49,715 nt of DNA from Haloquadratum walsbyi J07HQW2. Its GTDB lineage: Archaea; Halobacteriota; Halobacteria; Halobacteriales; Haloferacaceae. The stretch spans positions 209,016-258,730 of the forward strand of contig NZ_KE356561.1 of the NCBI RefSeq assembly GCF_000415985.1, read 5' to 3'. The position numbers and the translations under genes were made by a program. Under the pieces are notes generated by a model. It made no database searches. It was not told the DNA's origin and saw only the letters and a program-made list of their open reading frames with translations. This document shows positions 9,651 to 18,010 of this stretch, one piece after another (the first letter of the stretch is position 1; each line of letters opens with the position of its first letter).

Positions 9651-9659
9651 AATAAAAAT
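9651..9659 (-). promoter_or_regulatory. TATA-like box for the ParB-like gene
   Basis: AATAAAAAT is centred 27 bases from the start codon of the ParB-like gene, as expected for a leaderless haloarchaeal transcript. Confidence 0.4.
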
Positions 9660-9827
9660 GCAGTCGCTCGAATCTAGTGTATTTTATTCCTGGGAAGCTG
9701 ACACTTGTCACGATTCGATGGTGGCAGTGGCATCGCTTAGCGTCGAGAGTGAATTGCTGCGCTGTTTGCTTCAGTGTGACGCATCGTTATTTTGCAGATT
9801 ACAGACATGTGTGAACCGTTAAGATAG

Positions 9828-9859
9828 ACTTTGGATTCAAATCTCATAGAATCCAAAGT
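9828..9859. repeat. Perfect 11-bp inverted repeat
   Basis: ACTTTGGATTC (9828-9838) and GAATCCAAAGT (9849-9859) flank 10 bases. It lies about 200 bases upstream of the ParB-like gene and is a candidate operator or partition site. Confidence 0.6.
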
Positions 9860-9911
9860 TGAGAGACAATATTGAGTATCTGTTTATACGTAACCGACTC
9901 TCTGAGACTCG

Positions 9912-9937
9912 ACTTTGTCAATTCCAAAGTTGAGAGA
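9912..9937. repeat. Second palindrome sharing the same half-site
   Basis: ACTTTG and CAAAGT face each other around TCAATTC, and the right side repeats TCCAAAGTTGAGAGA, which also occurs at 9852-9866. Two copies of one half-site in the same intergenic region argue for a protein-binding array. Confidence 0.5.
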
Positions 9938-9989
9938 ATCTCATCGAGAGTGTGGGGACATGGATCGAGACGGACGGACACCTGAGTAT

Positions 9990-10036
9990 CCTTATGTAAC
10001 ATCTGCCTCTCTCACAAGACAATTTGTTACATAAGG
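9990..10036. repeat. Perfect 12-bp inverted repeat, CCTTATGTAACA arms
   Basis: CCTTATGTAACA (9990-10001) and TGTTACATAAGG (10025-10036) are exact complements separated by 23 bases. The sequence differs from the two palindromes before it, so it is either a different operator or a transcript hairpin. Confidence 0.6.
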
Positions 10037-10053
10037 CATGAATCCTGAGAGTG

Positions 10054-10165
10054 TGAGAGTAATCCCCTAGAAGGGTGTTCTTGGCACAAGTCATGGGGAA
10101 ACACACAGAGAATATCCAATCCCTAGAATTGCACATCGGATCACAATTTGAGTGTACAATTATCA
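10054..10165. repeat. Dispersed non-coding element, copy 1
   Basis: This stretch aligns with 43886-43992 on the same strand. The best shared blocks are ACACACAGAGA, TCCAATCCCT and a TTGCACA-like/TGTACAA-like arm pair. Identity is roughly two thirds by eye. No credible gene explains the match. Confidence 0.5.
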
Positions 10166-10278
10166 CAGATAATACCTACACTTGCGGCACGATCACCATC
10201 CACACCACACCCATGTTTATATACAATACCGAGTATGACCCAGTGAGTCACCGTAAAAACCAGTGAGTAGTTGCCTTA

Positions 10279-11304
10279 TCAGTATGACAAGTTCAGATCT
10301 GCTTCTCTCACCCTCGACACTTGGTGAGGTTGAAGATGTTCACGGAGTTTCCATAGTTCAATACCACAATGATAACACTCACCGCTGTCAATCAGGTGTT
10401 GTTTTGAGTCGCCGACGCAGTGCAAGTCGGTCGCTTCATCGTAAACTTGATGCTCCACACGACTGAGTTTTGCCTCTGAATGAGATGGTAGTCTCTCGTT
10501 TGCTTTCCGAAGTTTCTGGACTGCATCATGAAACTCTTCGGACAGATGGTCGGTGTCACGGAGACGTCGATCTCTGTAACTGACTGTCGCGTGATCGGCG
10601 CCATCTGACTGCTGATTCTTCGCTCGATATATCTGCAGTCCACGTTGATACCGCTGTTTGAGCTCTTCTTTGATCCACTCGAATGGCACTCGAGCAGCTG
10701 TGTCTTGATCTGCGTAATGGAAGTCGTGAAACTCACTTGACCAAACGTCGGACCTGTCAGTGACACCAGACCATTCTGATTTGTCTGGGATCTGTTTGAG
10801 CCACCCTTTTGTCAGCTCGCCACCAAGCAGATCGACAGTGTAAGCATCAAACTGCTGCTCGCGCAGCCAGAGTGTACTGTAGCCCTGTGACGCATACACG
10901 TCCTCAGTGCCCGGTATATCCTTCTGCTCATTCTTATACTGACACTCAATGCAGATGCCACCGCCGAATGGGTAGAAGACATCAGGGAATGTCACACAGA
11001 TATCAGCCTCTTTCTCACCACCGGCAATCGGGCGCTCGATCTCAACGTTCGCCATCGGGAACTTTGACTCGGCTGTTTCAGCAGCGACGGCTTTCATCTT
11101 GAGATGCATATGCGACTCGCCACAGCTACCGCCAGTCGCGGAGCGATGGACAAAGTGCGCACATACATGACTGCCCGCTCGGTCATGTGCATCTCGGATG
11201 TAACTGAACTCCTCATTGCAGTCTGGACAGTGGCACCCATCAGCAGACTCAACATCGTTCACAGAGACGAGCGACTCATCTCTATCGAATGCGACAACTG
11301 GCAT
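10279..11304 (-). CDS. CoiA-like putative nuclease (PD-(D/E)xK) with zinc motifs
   Basis: This 341-residue protein resembles the CoiA-like family, related to restriction-endonuclease folds and first known from competence. The N-terminus has a zinc-binding CPDCNEEF motif followed by CAHFVHRS and CGESHMHLKMKA, the usual 'HF.H.....E...H...K' region. The nuclease core follows: EADICVTF supplies the acidic residue and GICIECQYKN supplies the E-x-Q-x-K motif, then GYSTLWLRE as the last core strand. The rest is a helical region ending in a CYHCGIELW knuckle. Such genes in haloarchaea often accompany integrative elements. It is on the same strand as the ParB-like and RdfA genes but separated by 650 bases of repeats, so probably transcribed alone. 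Nuclease activity is inferred from motifs. Confidence 0.75.
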   Translation of the reverse strand: MPVVAFDRDESLVSVNDVESADGCHCPDCNEEFSYIRDAHDRAGSHVCAHFVHRSATGGSCGESHMHLKMKAVAAETAESKFPMANVEIERPIAGGEKEADICVTFPDVFYPFGGGICIECQYKNEQKDIPGTEDVYASQGYSTLWLREQQFDAYTVDLLGGELTKGWLKQIPDKSEWSGVTDRSDVWSSEFHDFHYADQDTAARVPFEWIKEELKQRYQRGLQIYRAKNQQSDGADHATVSYRDRRLRDTDHLSEEFHDAVQKLRKANERLPSHSEAKLSRVEHQVYDEATDLHCVGDSKQHLIDSGECYHCGIELWKLREHLQPHQVSRVREADLNLSY

Positions 11305-11395
11305 CTCAGCACTCGGTCAGTCCACTGCCGTCGCCAGTCTCTGAGGTGTCATCACTGTCGGATGTCTTGTAATCGTCGAGCGTCTGTCCTGCCCT

Positions 11396-11431
11396 GTTTC
11401 AATCCTTTGTGGGTTTTCTGTTCGTTGCAAC
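11396..11431 (-). CRISPR. Orphan CRISPR-like repeat (single unit)
   Basis: Read on the minus strand, these 36 bases begin GTTGCAACGAACAGAAAACC and end CACAAAGGATTGAAAC. The GTTGCAAC start, the internal A-rich/CCC run and the ATTGAAAC end are a classic repeat plan of type I-D/III-like arrays, where the last eight bases become the crRNA 5' handle. No second unit is found within 120 bases on either side, so this is a solitary remnant or chance look-alike. No cas gene is in the window. Confidence 0.4.
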
Positions 11432-11853
11432 GGTGGATGAGAAATCACTCGAGAAGACGTATAATTGTTCATCTGCGTCTCTTTTGACTGTCCGTCCTCA
11501 TTGACCTCTGCTATACACAGAGTATAAACAGGTCGATGAAGGTTATCATGATTTTAAACTCGATAGAGTCAGATCAATCATCACCTGAGACTCGCTAGAT
11601 CTCAACAAACGTGCTGTTAGCAAAGAAGATAGTGATCGGTTCGAGAGGATTTGACATATCTCCCGAGAATGAATTATCCTCCAGTATGGAACTCAATTCC
11701 TCAGCTCATAAGCGTGTCATGTCTGAGTGGAATTCTCGGCACTATACATTAGTATTTTAAATTATGTGTGCCACTTGATGATAACAGATGCATATCGAAG
11801 TTTTCACCCGGCGAATTTTTTGTGTGCATTTCCACCACCATATTGTACGATGA

Positions 11854-12078
11854 ATAGCTTCGCAGTCTGCCACTTTTGACACTATTTGGGAATCATATTA
11901 CTGGCGTGCTGAGCGATTGATCGTCGATGCCTCTGAGACCACCTTTTGTCAACTCTGTAATTCACGTCAATATTGGTCTTCATGGCTCCTGTTAACAGCT
12001 CAATTGCCGGGGTTCTGGCTTTATTTTGTTCGGATTCTCACCGTCTCAATTAATATTTTAACTTATCTATATCCATAG
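11854..12078 (+). pseudogene. Possible membrane-protein fragment
   Basis: An open frame of 75 codons lacking a start codon reads TIWESYYWRAERLIVDASET, then a hydrophobic C-terminus (WLLLTAQLPGFWLYFVRIL). It is coding-like and membrane-like but unidentified. The rest of 11432-12500 shows nothing. Confidence 0.25.
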
Positions 12079-12500
12079 AACAACAGCACGAGGAAAACAT
12101 TATACAAACACACAGCGGCGGAGGCTATGACGACTGTCGGTGTTTTCCCGTTCGAAAGGCAGACTGCTCCAATTTTCTTACTGTTTTGCTCTGACAAATT
12201 AACCGATAACGGCGTGTAAATCTGATACTAAATCTGATATGTTTACTTACATGAATAGAATAGGGAACGCAGTCATGCGATTATTTATCAACTAATATAT
12301 GATTATAGACATACAACTAACTCACTTCTTTGTGCAACTGCAAGTCCAATCAATTCTCAGTAAAAGATCTGTACAAGAACGGAGCAACTAATCGTTGATC
12401 AGCTGGCTCTCTGGCAAATGGGTAGAGCCTGTGCCCCACCTATCAGTGACACGACAATTCACTCAGAATAAATACTTCAAAAATCCATATTTATCAGATA

Positions 12501-12749
12501 ATGACCAACTACGAATTCTCAATTCCCAACAGCGACGAAGTCTCGCCCAGTGATATTCAACCAAACGCCGACCTCTCTAATGCTAACCTCTTGCGTGCTA
12601 CCCTCTGTAACGCCGATATCTCTGGTGCGAACCTCAGGTCCGCCGATCTCTCGAGTGTCCACCTCACGGCTGCGGTCCTCACTGACACCGACATGACAGA
12701 CGCTTAGTTGGCAGACCTTTCCGATGCCGAACTCCCAGACGACGTGTGA
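12501..12749 (+). pseudogene. Pentapeptide-repeat protein remnant
   Basis: The frame shows tandem A(D/N)LxX pentapeptides: ADLSNANLLRATLCNADISG, ANLRSADLSSVHLTAAVLTD. These fold as a right-handed four-sided beta-helix in intact proteins. A TAG at 12705-12707 interrupts it, yet the same frame continues LADLSDAELPDDV before the next stop. The haloarchaeal N-terminal domain seen at 37972 is absent. It starts at an ATG 68 codons before the nonsense codon and may still be made as a short protein. Confidence 0.6.
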
Positions 12750-12920
12750 GATTCTGAGTAACAAATTCATACTGCACCCACACAGGTTACTCGAAGAATT
12801 TGTGCAACTACAGTGGATCCGTGCCTTATATAGATCTACTGTCTCGTCAGACCGATTGTAAGCCGCCTGTGTCGATATGGGTCTCTCAAGGGTGTATTTT
12901 AACGGCTCTAGTACGGTCGC

Positions 12921-13667
12921 ATGGAGCGGTCAAAAAGAGCTAATATCGTTGGACGGGTCTGCGACGCTGATTCGATGGCGTCAAGTGACTATCGGGATGA
13001 CACTTTCGTGATGCCCTCCACACGAACTGTCGACCGACCACGGGAGGCACGCGCCGCTGCGCAGAGATATCTGAGACGTGAACGACCGCTGAGTGCGCTG
13101 ATCGTCCTGGGCGTCGTGGCTGGGTTCCTCGGTACGTACGTCGCGACGTCGCTGGTACCCGCAGTCGTCGTCGGGGGACTGCTGGTCGTCGTCATACGTG
13201 CTCCGGTCATTGAATCACGCGGGAGCGTCCGTCTTCGAACCGACGAGGACGCCGAGTCCGTCGCCGAGTCGTTCACGGGGGCGACGCCGCCGATCCTCGT
13301 GTTTCAGTGGGGAATCGCTGACGAGATCCTCACTGGAGACGGGAGAGTCACGTACCGGATCTCGTATCTGTTCGGTTTGCGGTCGGTCGAGATGACCGTC
13401 GATACCCGGACGGATCGTACGCCGGATGGCGGCCGTCGAATCGTGTTGGAAGCCACAGTGGACGGTCAGCCGTGGTCGACGTACGTCGTCACCGTCGACA
13501 CGCGAGACGACGGGACCGTCGCTGAGTACGAGTACACAGCGGATCGGCGATTCGGTCTGCGGCGGGTTCCACAACGACTCGTCGCGAACCGGTACCGGGA
13601 CGAAGCGCTCGAAGCTCAAGGGTACGCCGTCGTCGAGCGACACGAACAGTACGGCGTCGCTGTCTGA
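12921..13667 (+). CDS. GC-rich two-helix membrane protein
   Basis: This 248-residue protein has an acidic/basic N-terminus, then two closely spaced membrane helices (SALIVLGVVAGFLGTYVA and SLVPAVVVGGLLVVVI) and a C-terminal soluble domain of about 150 residues. The soluble part (AESFTGATPPILVFQWGIAD, YLFGLRSVEMTVDTRTD, STYVVTVDT) looks like an antiparallel-sheet helix-grip/SRPBCC-like domain; that fold is a guess. The same arrangement occurs in conserved haloarchaeal membrane proteins of unknown role. Possible starts are 12921, 12975 (MASSDYRDD) and 13011; 12921 is the longest. GC content is strikingly higher than in flanking DNA, as for the lipoprotein gene at 1187. No operon partner. Confidence 0.7.
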   Translation: MERSKRANIVGRVCDADSMASSDYRDDTFVMPSTRTVDRPREARAAAQRYLRRERPLSALIVLGVVAGFLGTYVATSLVPAVVVGGLLVVVIRAPVIESRGSVRLRTDEDAESVAESFTGATPPILVFQWGIADEILTGDGRVTYRISYLFGLRSVEMTVDTRTDRTPDGGRRIVLEATVDGQPWSTYVVTVDTRDDGTVAEYEYTADRRFGLRRVPQRLVANRYRDEALEAQGYAVVERHEQYGVAV

Positions 13668-13918
13668 ACGACAGACCAGCGATGTCGCGGAGGGTTGAAA
13701 CGGGAATCGCTGACCGGCTCGGGATCCCTCCCGATTACCGTTCGCAGATCAGTCTGTATCTACTGCTCACTATCTCTACTGATAGTGTGATACTGATTAC
13801 TAACACTACATCTGCAATCCTTTTGAATCGGTTCCTTTCACAACGTCGAGTGACTGTATAAAATGACTCATATCGCCGGGGTCCAAACCAATGTATCATA
13901 TATTATCATGCAATACAT

Positions 13919-14356
13919 ATGGCACCCACAGCACATCATATCGGTATCACGGTCGATGATCTTGAGGCGATGACCGCGTTCTATCGTGACACGCTCGGTT
14001 TCGATGTCGAGGCAGAAGTTTCCTCAGCGGATGACGAAATTGATGCCGAGGCTCTCACCACTTTAGTCGGGATTTCTGACACAGACCTGTCGGCGGGGTT
14101 TCTTGAAGCACCAGGTTGTGCAGTTGAACTGCTCAAATATCACGAACCACTGGGGGAGTCTGCTGTCGGTGTCGCGAATAATGATATTGGTGCGCATCAG
14201 TTTGCGTTCGAGGTTGATAATATCGACACATGGCATAATCGGGTAGTCGATGCCGGTGCCGTGGTGACGAGCGAGCCTGTTGATTTTGGTATCACGCCAC
14301 GATTTTATTGTAACGATCCCGAAGAAAATGTTGTTGAACTACTTGAAGCAGAGTAA
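13919..14356 (+). CDS. VOC-superfamily (glyoxalase/dioxygenase-like) protein
   Basis: This is a 145-residue protein of the vicinal-oxygen-chelate fold, which supports metal-dependent lyases, epimerases and dioxygenases. It opens with AHHIGITVDDLEAMTAFYRD, carrying the first metal-site His and the usual 'HvgitV.Dle....FY.d.LGf' run. The second half supplies HQFAFEVDNIDTWHNRVV (second-site His) and ends FYCNDPEENVVELLE with the last metal-ligand Glu. Both beta-alpha-beta-beta-beta modules are present, so it is likely complete. The middle contains an acidic insertion (SADDEIDAEALTTLVGI), similar to methylmalonyl-CoA epimerase-like members. Substrate cannot be read from sequence. It is monocistronic and followed by a hairpin. 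Confidence 0.85.
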   Translation: MAPTAHHIGITVDDLEAMTAFYRDTLGFDVEAEVSSADDEIDAEALTTLVGISDTDLSAGFLEAPGCAVELLKYHEPLGESAVGVANNDIGAHQFAFEVDNIDTWHNRVVDAGAVVTSEPVDFGITPRFYCNDPEENVVELLEAE

Positions 14357-14387
14357 CAGTTGATTCGGGTCACAACATAGATTCTCT

Positions 14388-14407
14388 GAGGACACAGTCA
14401 TGTCCTC
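14388..14407 (+). terminator. Hairpin downstream of the VOC gene
   Basis: GAGGACA and TGTCCTC form a perfect 7-bp stem with a 6-base loop, 31 bases after the stop codon. There is no strong T-tract after it, so termination is only a possibility. Confidence 0.35.
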
Positions 14408-14410
14408 TGA

Positions 14411-14864
14411 GGGACGGGGAAATCTTCGTGCTGTGAGACAACTGAGTGGGGAGCGTCAACGATCTAACGACCATGTTGTTGGACGAACATCAAAAGGCGT
14501 CCAGTGTCAGTGTCACCGTCGGTCTCGAAGTCTGCGTCCAGGTGCAACTCAATTACCAGATCATTCTCGAGAGTAACACTGCATTCACCGTGATTTTCCA
14601 GTGCTTGTCGGAATCCCATCGTTTCAGTGTAGCATCTGCATGGGTGATACCAGTTTTCAGCACATGTCGATGTGGTCCATCGGTATTACAGATGATACGT
14701 ATGTGACCGACCATCCAAGGACAACGACAGGTATCTGGATCCATATTGAGTGGTCACTGAACAGGAACAGAGCAGCGATGCCAATGAGATACGTGCCAAC
14801 GAATACCGCTCTCATAAATGCCAATTTAATTTGTCCACGTGACCAACTGGCTCAAAATCAGTTA
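14411..14864. other. Intergenic, no gene seen
   Basis: Open frames at 14446-14706 and 14601-14912 show no motif or consistent composition and are left out. Confidence 0.4.
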
Positions 14865-15251
14865 TCAGTATCGTACACTCTCACCGTACTCTCTGACGAG
14901 CGAGTCGGTTAACTCAGATCCATCACACCGTCTAGTAATACATCCAAGGAACCAACCATACTTGCCTGTTGCATCTTTACGACTGTCAAGAATAAATGAC
15001 CACTCACCGTCGTAATTATATTGACCCGCTTGAATCCAGGCTCTGATGAGCTCCGTCTGTTCGACACCCAGTCTGTACTCTTCAGCATCAGGATTCACAT
15101 ACTGCGTTTCAGCAGTATCGATCCCAAACAGCCTCACTCGAGCATTCTTGACCGTTTGAAATTCTTGATCGATCGTGACATCGATTGTATCATCATCAAC
15201 TACGTGAGGGACTTTTGTTCGGTAGTAGAAGGACCCATATTCTCCTGTCAT
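14865..15251 (-). CDS. SNase-like (staphylococcal nuclease family) protein
   Basis: This 128-residue protein matches the thermonuclease/SNc OB-fold. The N-terminus reads VPHVVDDDTIDVTIDQEF, the 'V..VvDGDTi.v' motif with the usual Gly changed to Asp, followed by RVRLFGIDTAE (a catalytic Arg and the Asp/Glu pair) and KDATGKYGWFLGCI, where family members have 'TGkYGR.lg.v'. The second catalytic Arg of 'GRwLg' is Trp here, so activity may be reduced. There is no signal peptide, so it acts inside the cell. It is divergent from the DUF6788 pseudogene, sharing a 115-base promoter region. The first third of this gene and the shared promoter region recur at 26921-27173. Confidence 0.75.
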   Translation of the reverse strand: MTGEYGSFYYRTKVPHVVDDDTIDVTIDQEFQTVKNARVRLFGIDTAETQYVNPDAEEYRLGVEQTELIRAWIQAGQYNYDGEWSFILDSRKDATGKYGWFLGCITRRCDGSELTDSLVREYGESVRY

Positions 15252-15318
15252 TACTCAAGATAGACATCTATCAGTCTGTACCAGTTTTCGTGGTGAGGGA
15301 GACGTATCCACTTTCCGA

Positions 15319-15365
15319 GTCTTAACTAATTTTTTCAACGTAGCTATCAGATGATTAGTTAGGAC
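15319..15365. repeat. 12-bp inverted repeat at the 5' edge of the DUF6788 gene
   Basis: GTCTTAACTAAT (15319-15330) and ATTAGTTAGGAC (15354-15365) pair at 11 of 12 positions around 23 bases. The right arm ends one base before the ATG at 15367. Confidence 0.65.
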
Positions 15366-15366
15366 A

Positions 15367-15719
15367 ATGGATTCAAAACCAGAACCTCCAGAGTCACTTC
15401 CGACGTACGTGATCATGGGGTAGAGCGCTAAGGGGCACAACAACTCGAGGATCTTGCTGAATGGGCGATTGATCTTGCTGAGTATAACCGTCAACCATCA
15501 GCAGAAGAAATTGAAACTGAAACTGAAATTCCAGACGATGCGTCTATCGAAGGATACGATGAACAGATAGGTGGCTGGGTATATACGAAGTATATCGAGT
15601 GTGGGAAAGAGACGTGTCACTGCAAGGAGGAGGGGGGACACGGTCCCTACAGGTATGGCTATTACTACGATGACTCCGGGAATCTAACGTCAGAATATCT
15701 TGGGAAGGTCGCTGAGTGA
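15367..15719 (+). pseudogene. DUF6788-family protein, disrupted
   Basis: The gene starts MDSKPEPPESLPTYVI, shifts frame near 15417, passes a nonsense codon just after (GVER then stop), and continues cleanly AQQLEDLAEWAIDLAEYNRQ to the end. The C-terminus holds the family signature: KYIECGKETCHCKEEGGHGP, then YRYGYYYDDSGNLTSEYLGK. That Cys-rich plus 'HGPY.Y.Y....g....eYlGk' motif marks a small haloarchaeal/bacterial family of unknown function often found by mobile elements. It is bracketed exactly by inverted repeats at 15319-15365 and 15723-15766. A second, severely cut copy starts at 27156. A single-base correction plus one stop would restore the frame. Confidence 0.65.
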
Positions 15720-15722
15720 TCA

Positions 15723-15766
15723 TCTTAACTAATATTTTCGATTATTATTAGAGCTATTAGTTAAGA
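15723..15766. repeat. Perfect 12-bp inverted repeat at the 3' edge of the DUF6788 gene
   Basis: TCTTAACTAATA (15723-15734) and TATTAGTTAAGA (15755-15766) are exact complements around 20 bases, starting 4 bases after the stop codon. The arms are the same motif as at the 5' edge. Confidence 0.7.
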
Positions 15767-15955
15767 CTTGTACTCACTTCACTCAACGAATATAGAGACC
15801 GACACAGGAGAACAGGACACGTCTTAGCGAACCCCGTTGTAAGTGGGGTGAGAGTTGCACCAACGCAGCTCACTCTGCTTGGGTGTAGCGTAGTGCCTTT
15901 TTATTACATTCATTACTGTTGAAGAGCGTCATCCTTGCTCGACCCTCGCGGGCAC

Positions 15956-16031
15956 GCTCCTGCTCGGATTCGAACCGGGATTGACATTGACTTCAGCGCC
16001 GTCGTCTTAGACACTATGCTATAGCAGTAGC
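15956..16031 (-). pseudogene. Decayed tRNA-like sequence
   Basis: On the minus strand the 76 bases begin GCTACTG and end CAGGAGC, pairing at 6 of 7 acceptor positions. A T-arm with GGTTCGAATCC sits at the right distance from the 3' end. The T-stem has one mismatch, the D-arm is poor and the anticodon stem (around GCGCTGAAGTC) does not pair well. It is therefore a degenerate tRNA or a former integration target copied by an element. The amino acid is not assignable. Confidence 0.45.
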
Positions 16032-17209
16032 AAGGAGTCGACCGATCAACGGTCAACGATACTTACCTATCAATATGCTGATATTACTGTATAATAAACC
16101 TATCGTGGGTGCAGATGTGTTATACGCACGTATAGGCGTATGTATACATACGTACGCGTTTTCAGAGGGGTGTCATACTCCAAAAAAAGACAGAGGATTC
16201 ATTACCACAACCAACGGCACGATATATTTCCCTCGTCGAAGCCACCTCCCGATATATCACGTGTATATCGTATCACCCAAAACCCGTTGAGAATCAATGT
16301 GATCCGGTGCTGTGAATAGGTCCTCAATATCGTCCGTCGTTTCATTGTGTGTGGTCGCACTCGGTGAGTGGTTCAAGGGTCAATATCAGTCTGTACACTG
16401 ATTGGCTCGCAACATCGAAATTAGCATGAATATACACGCAAGAAGCATCAAACTCTCATTTGCACCTAACATCATGGTCGCATGTGAACAGCGGATTACT
16501 CCCTTTCGCAGTCATTATGATCCTTGCTACCCCCCGTGTGCGATATGAATTCTCCGATGATGACGTCCGAAAGGATATACATGTCAGACCAATCGCTTAG
16601 ATGAGATGAGTGTAGCCAGTGAGCGAAAACTAATTACTTGATTGCTAGTGGACCGATAGGACTGAGCTCTTTGATTTAAATGATCGATAAGTACCATCGT
16701 GTACTGTTTTGCGTAAACTAGTCGAAACCAGAGCAGTCGATGTAACAATTGAGTACTCGAACAGTAACACAAGAGATGACCTTCGAGCACACATCAAATC
16801 GATTGAACTGAGTCGAGGCTGACGATGAAGTTGGTCCGGCGGTTATTTCAAAGTGTTAACTCACTCGTGCCGTTCTTTCCCGAGTTGAATCCAAAAACCA
16901 GTAACTTACGAGCAATCTAGTCGAAATAAACCACCGAGGAATGGTTAAGGAGAAGACTCAGTTCCAACCATCAATGTACGCGGTCTCGTGACAAGACGTC
17001 GAGAGTATGAGACTGTTGTTTCTATTTGTTTCGTCACCGACAGCGTCACACTCGTTGTGACGGGTGAACCTACTGACTGTTCGACGAACCTGTTTCATTC
17101 GGTGTAAACACTACTGAAACAAAGAGGTTCTCTCTTCAGTTGTTACTACAGAAAGGGGCTAGTACGTCCATTCTGTCGTACTATTCCTCGCCAGTGATCG
17201 TGTTATTGG
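16032..17209. other. Long non-coding region with palindromes
   Basis: No gene is supported. CGTATGTATACATACG at 16137-16152 is a perfect 16-bp palindrome within a run of alternating purine/pyrimidine. CGTCACA/TGTGACG at 17044-17062 forms a 7-bp hairpin about 150 bases downstream of the coiled-coil gene, with several TGTTTC/GAAACA words nearby. A frame on the minus strand near 16345-16522 (EFDASCVYIHANFDVASQSV) may be a broken small gene. Confidence 0.4.
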
Positions 17210-18010
17210 TCAAGTAACGCCAATCGTCACAGCGGTTTCTTCGTTTGCCGTCACAACACTCGTGACGTCATCAGCGAGTCCATCATCGAACACGACCGCT
17301 GTCTTCCCGCCACGAGTTTCTTTAATATCTACTCCCCCGTCACCGAACTGTTTCAGAAAGTCAGCGACTCGTTGGACTGTCTGTCTGTGAACGCGTTTGT
17401 CCTCTTGTGCAGTCAACACGTCTCGAATCCGGGTTGAGGTGATAGCAATCCCAGCTGGCACGGATTTTCCATAGTCTTTGATTCGACGAGCAATTGATCG
17501 AGCTCTCTTTTGATTGGACGTGAGATTCTCTACTGCAACGTTTTCTGGAAGTGCACACACTTGCTCAAGGGAAGTGGCCTTACTACTACTCGGGGTGGTC
17601 GCATCCTCATCGTTGTCCTCAGATTGGGACGATTGCTCACCAGAGGAATTAGTCGTGTCTGTTTCAACTTTATTTTCTACTTTGGTGAGCCTCTTCCTTA
17701 CTTTTGCATCACTCTCAATATGCTTTGCGAGGCTATCTTCAAGTTGCGTGATCTTTTTTCGATCTTCAGCGTTGGACTTCGCCTGCGTGGCAACTTGCTC
17801 TCGAATCTCATCAATCTCCGCTTGCTTGTTAGTAAGTGATTGTTCAATCCCCTCGACAGCTGACTTGCCAACCTGTCTAAGTGTATCAACCGTTTCTTGA
17901 TCGGTATCAGTCGTCTCCAAACAGTCTGCAAGTTCTTCGATGCATAGTGTTAATTTATCAATACAACTGACGTCGGTGCTGTTAAAACAGCGCGGGTCTT
18001 GTTTATTCAT
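17210..18010 (-). CDS. Coiled-coil plus winged-helix-like accessory protein
   Basis: This 266-residue protein has three parts. Residues 1-55 are an acidic helical module (CIEELADCLETTDTDQETVD). Residues 55-115 are a predicted coiled coil (NKQAEIDEIREQVATQAKSN onward). After a Ser/Glu-rich linker, residues 145-266 form a compact domain starting SLEQVCALPENVAVENLTSN and QKRARSIARRIKDYGKSVPA, with a helix-turn-helix-like part ending KTAVVFDD. The C-terminal domain recurs on haloarchaeal plasmids, where the function is unknown; DNA binding is likely from its shape. The N-terminal module is duplicated at 18334-18591 and again, broken, at 18816-18984. Probably a replicon or partition accessory factor, but that is inference. 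Confidence 0.75.
   Translation of the reverse strand: MNKQDPRCFNSTDVSCIDKLTLCIEELADCLETTDTDQETVDTLRQVGKSAVEGIEQSLTNKQAEIDEIREQVATQAKSNAEDRKKITQLEDSLAKHIESDAKVRKRLTKVENKVETDTTNSSGEQSSQSEDNDEDATTPSSSKATSLEQVCALPENVAVENLTSNQKRARSIARRIKDYGKSVPAGIAITSTRIRDVLTAQEDKRVHRQTVQRVADFLKQFGDGGVDIKETRGGKTAVVFDDGLADDVTSVVTANEETAVTIGVT

Noticed and set aside
14446-14912. Two overlapping plus frames after the VOC gene
   Set aside because: Mutually out of phase, no motifs, no promoter; treated as chance.
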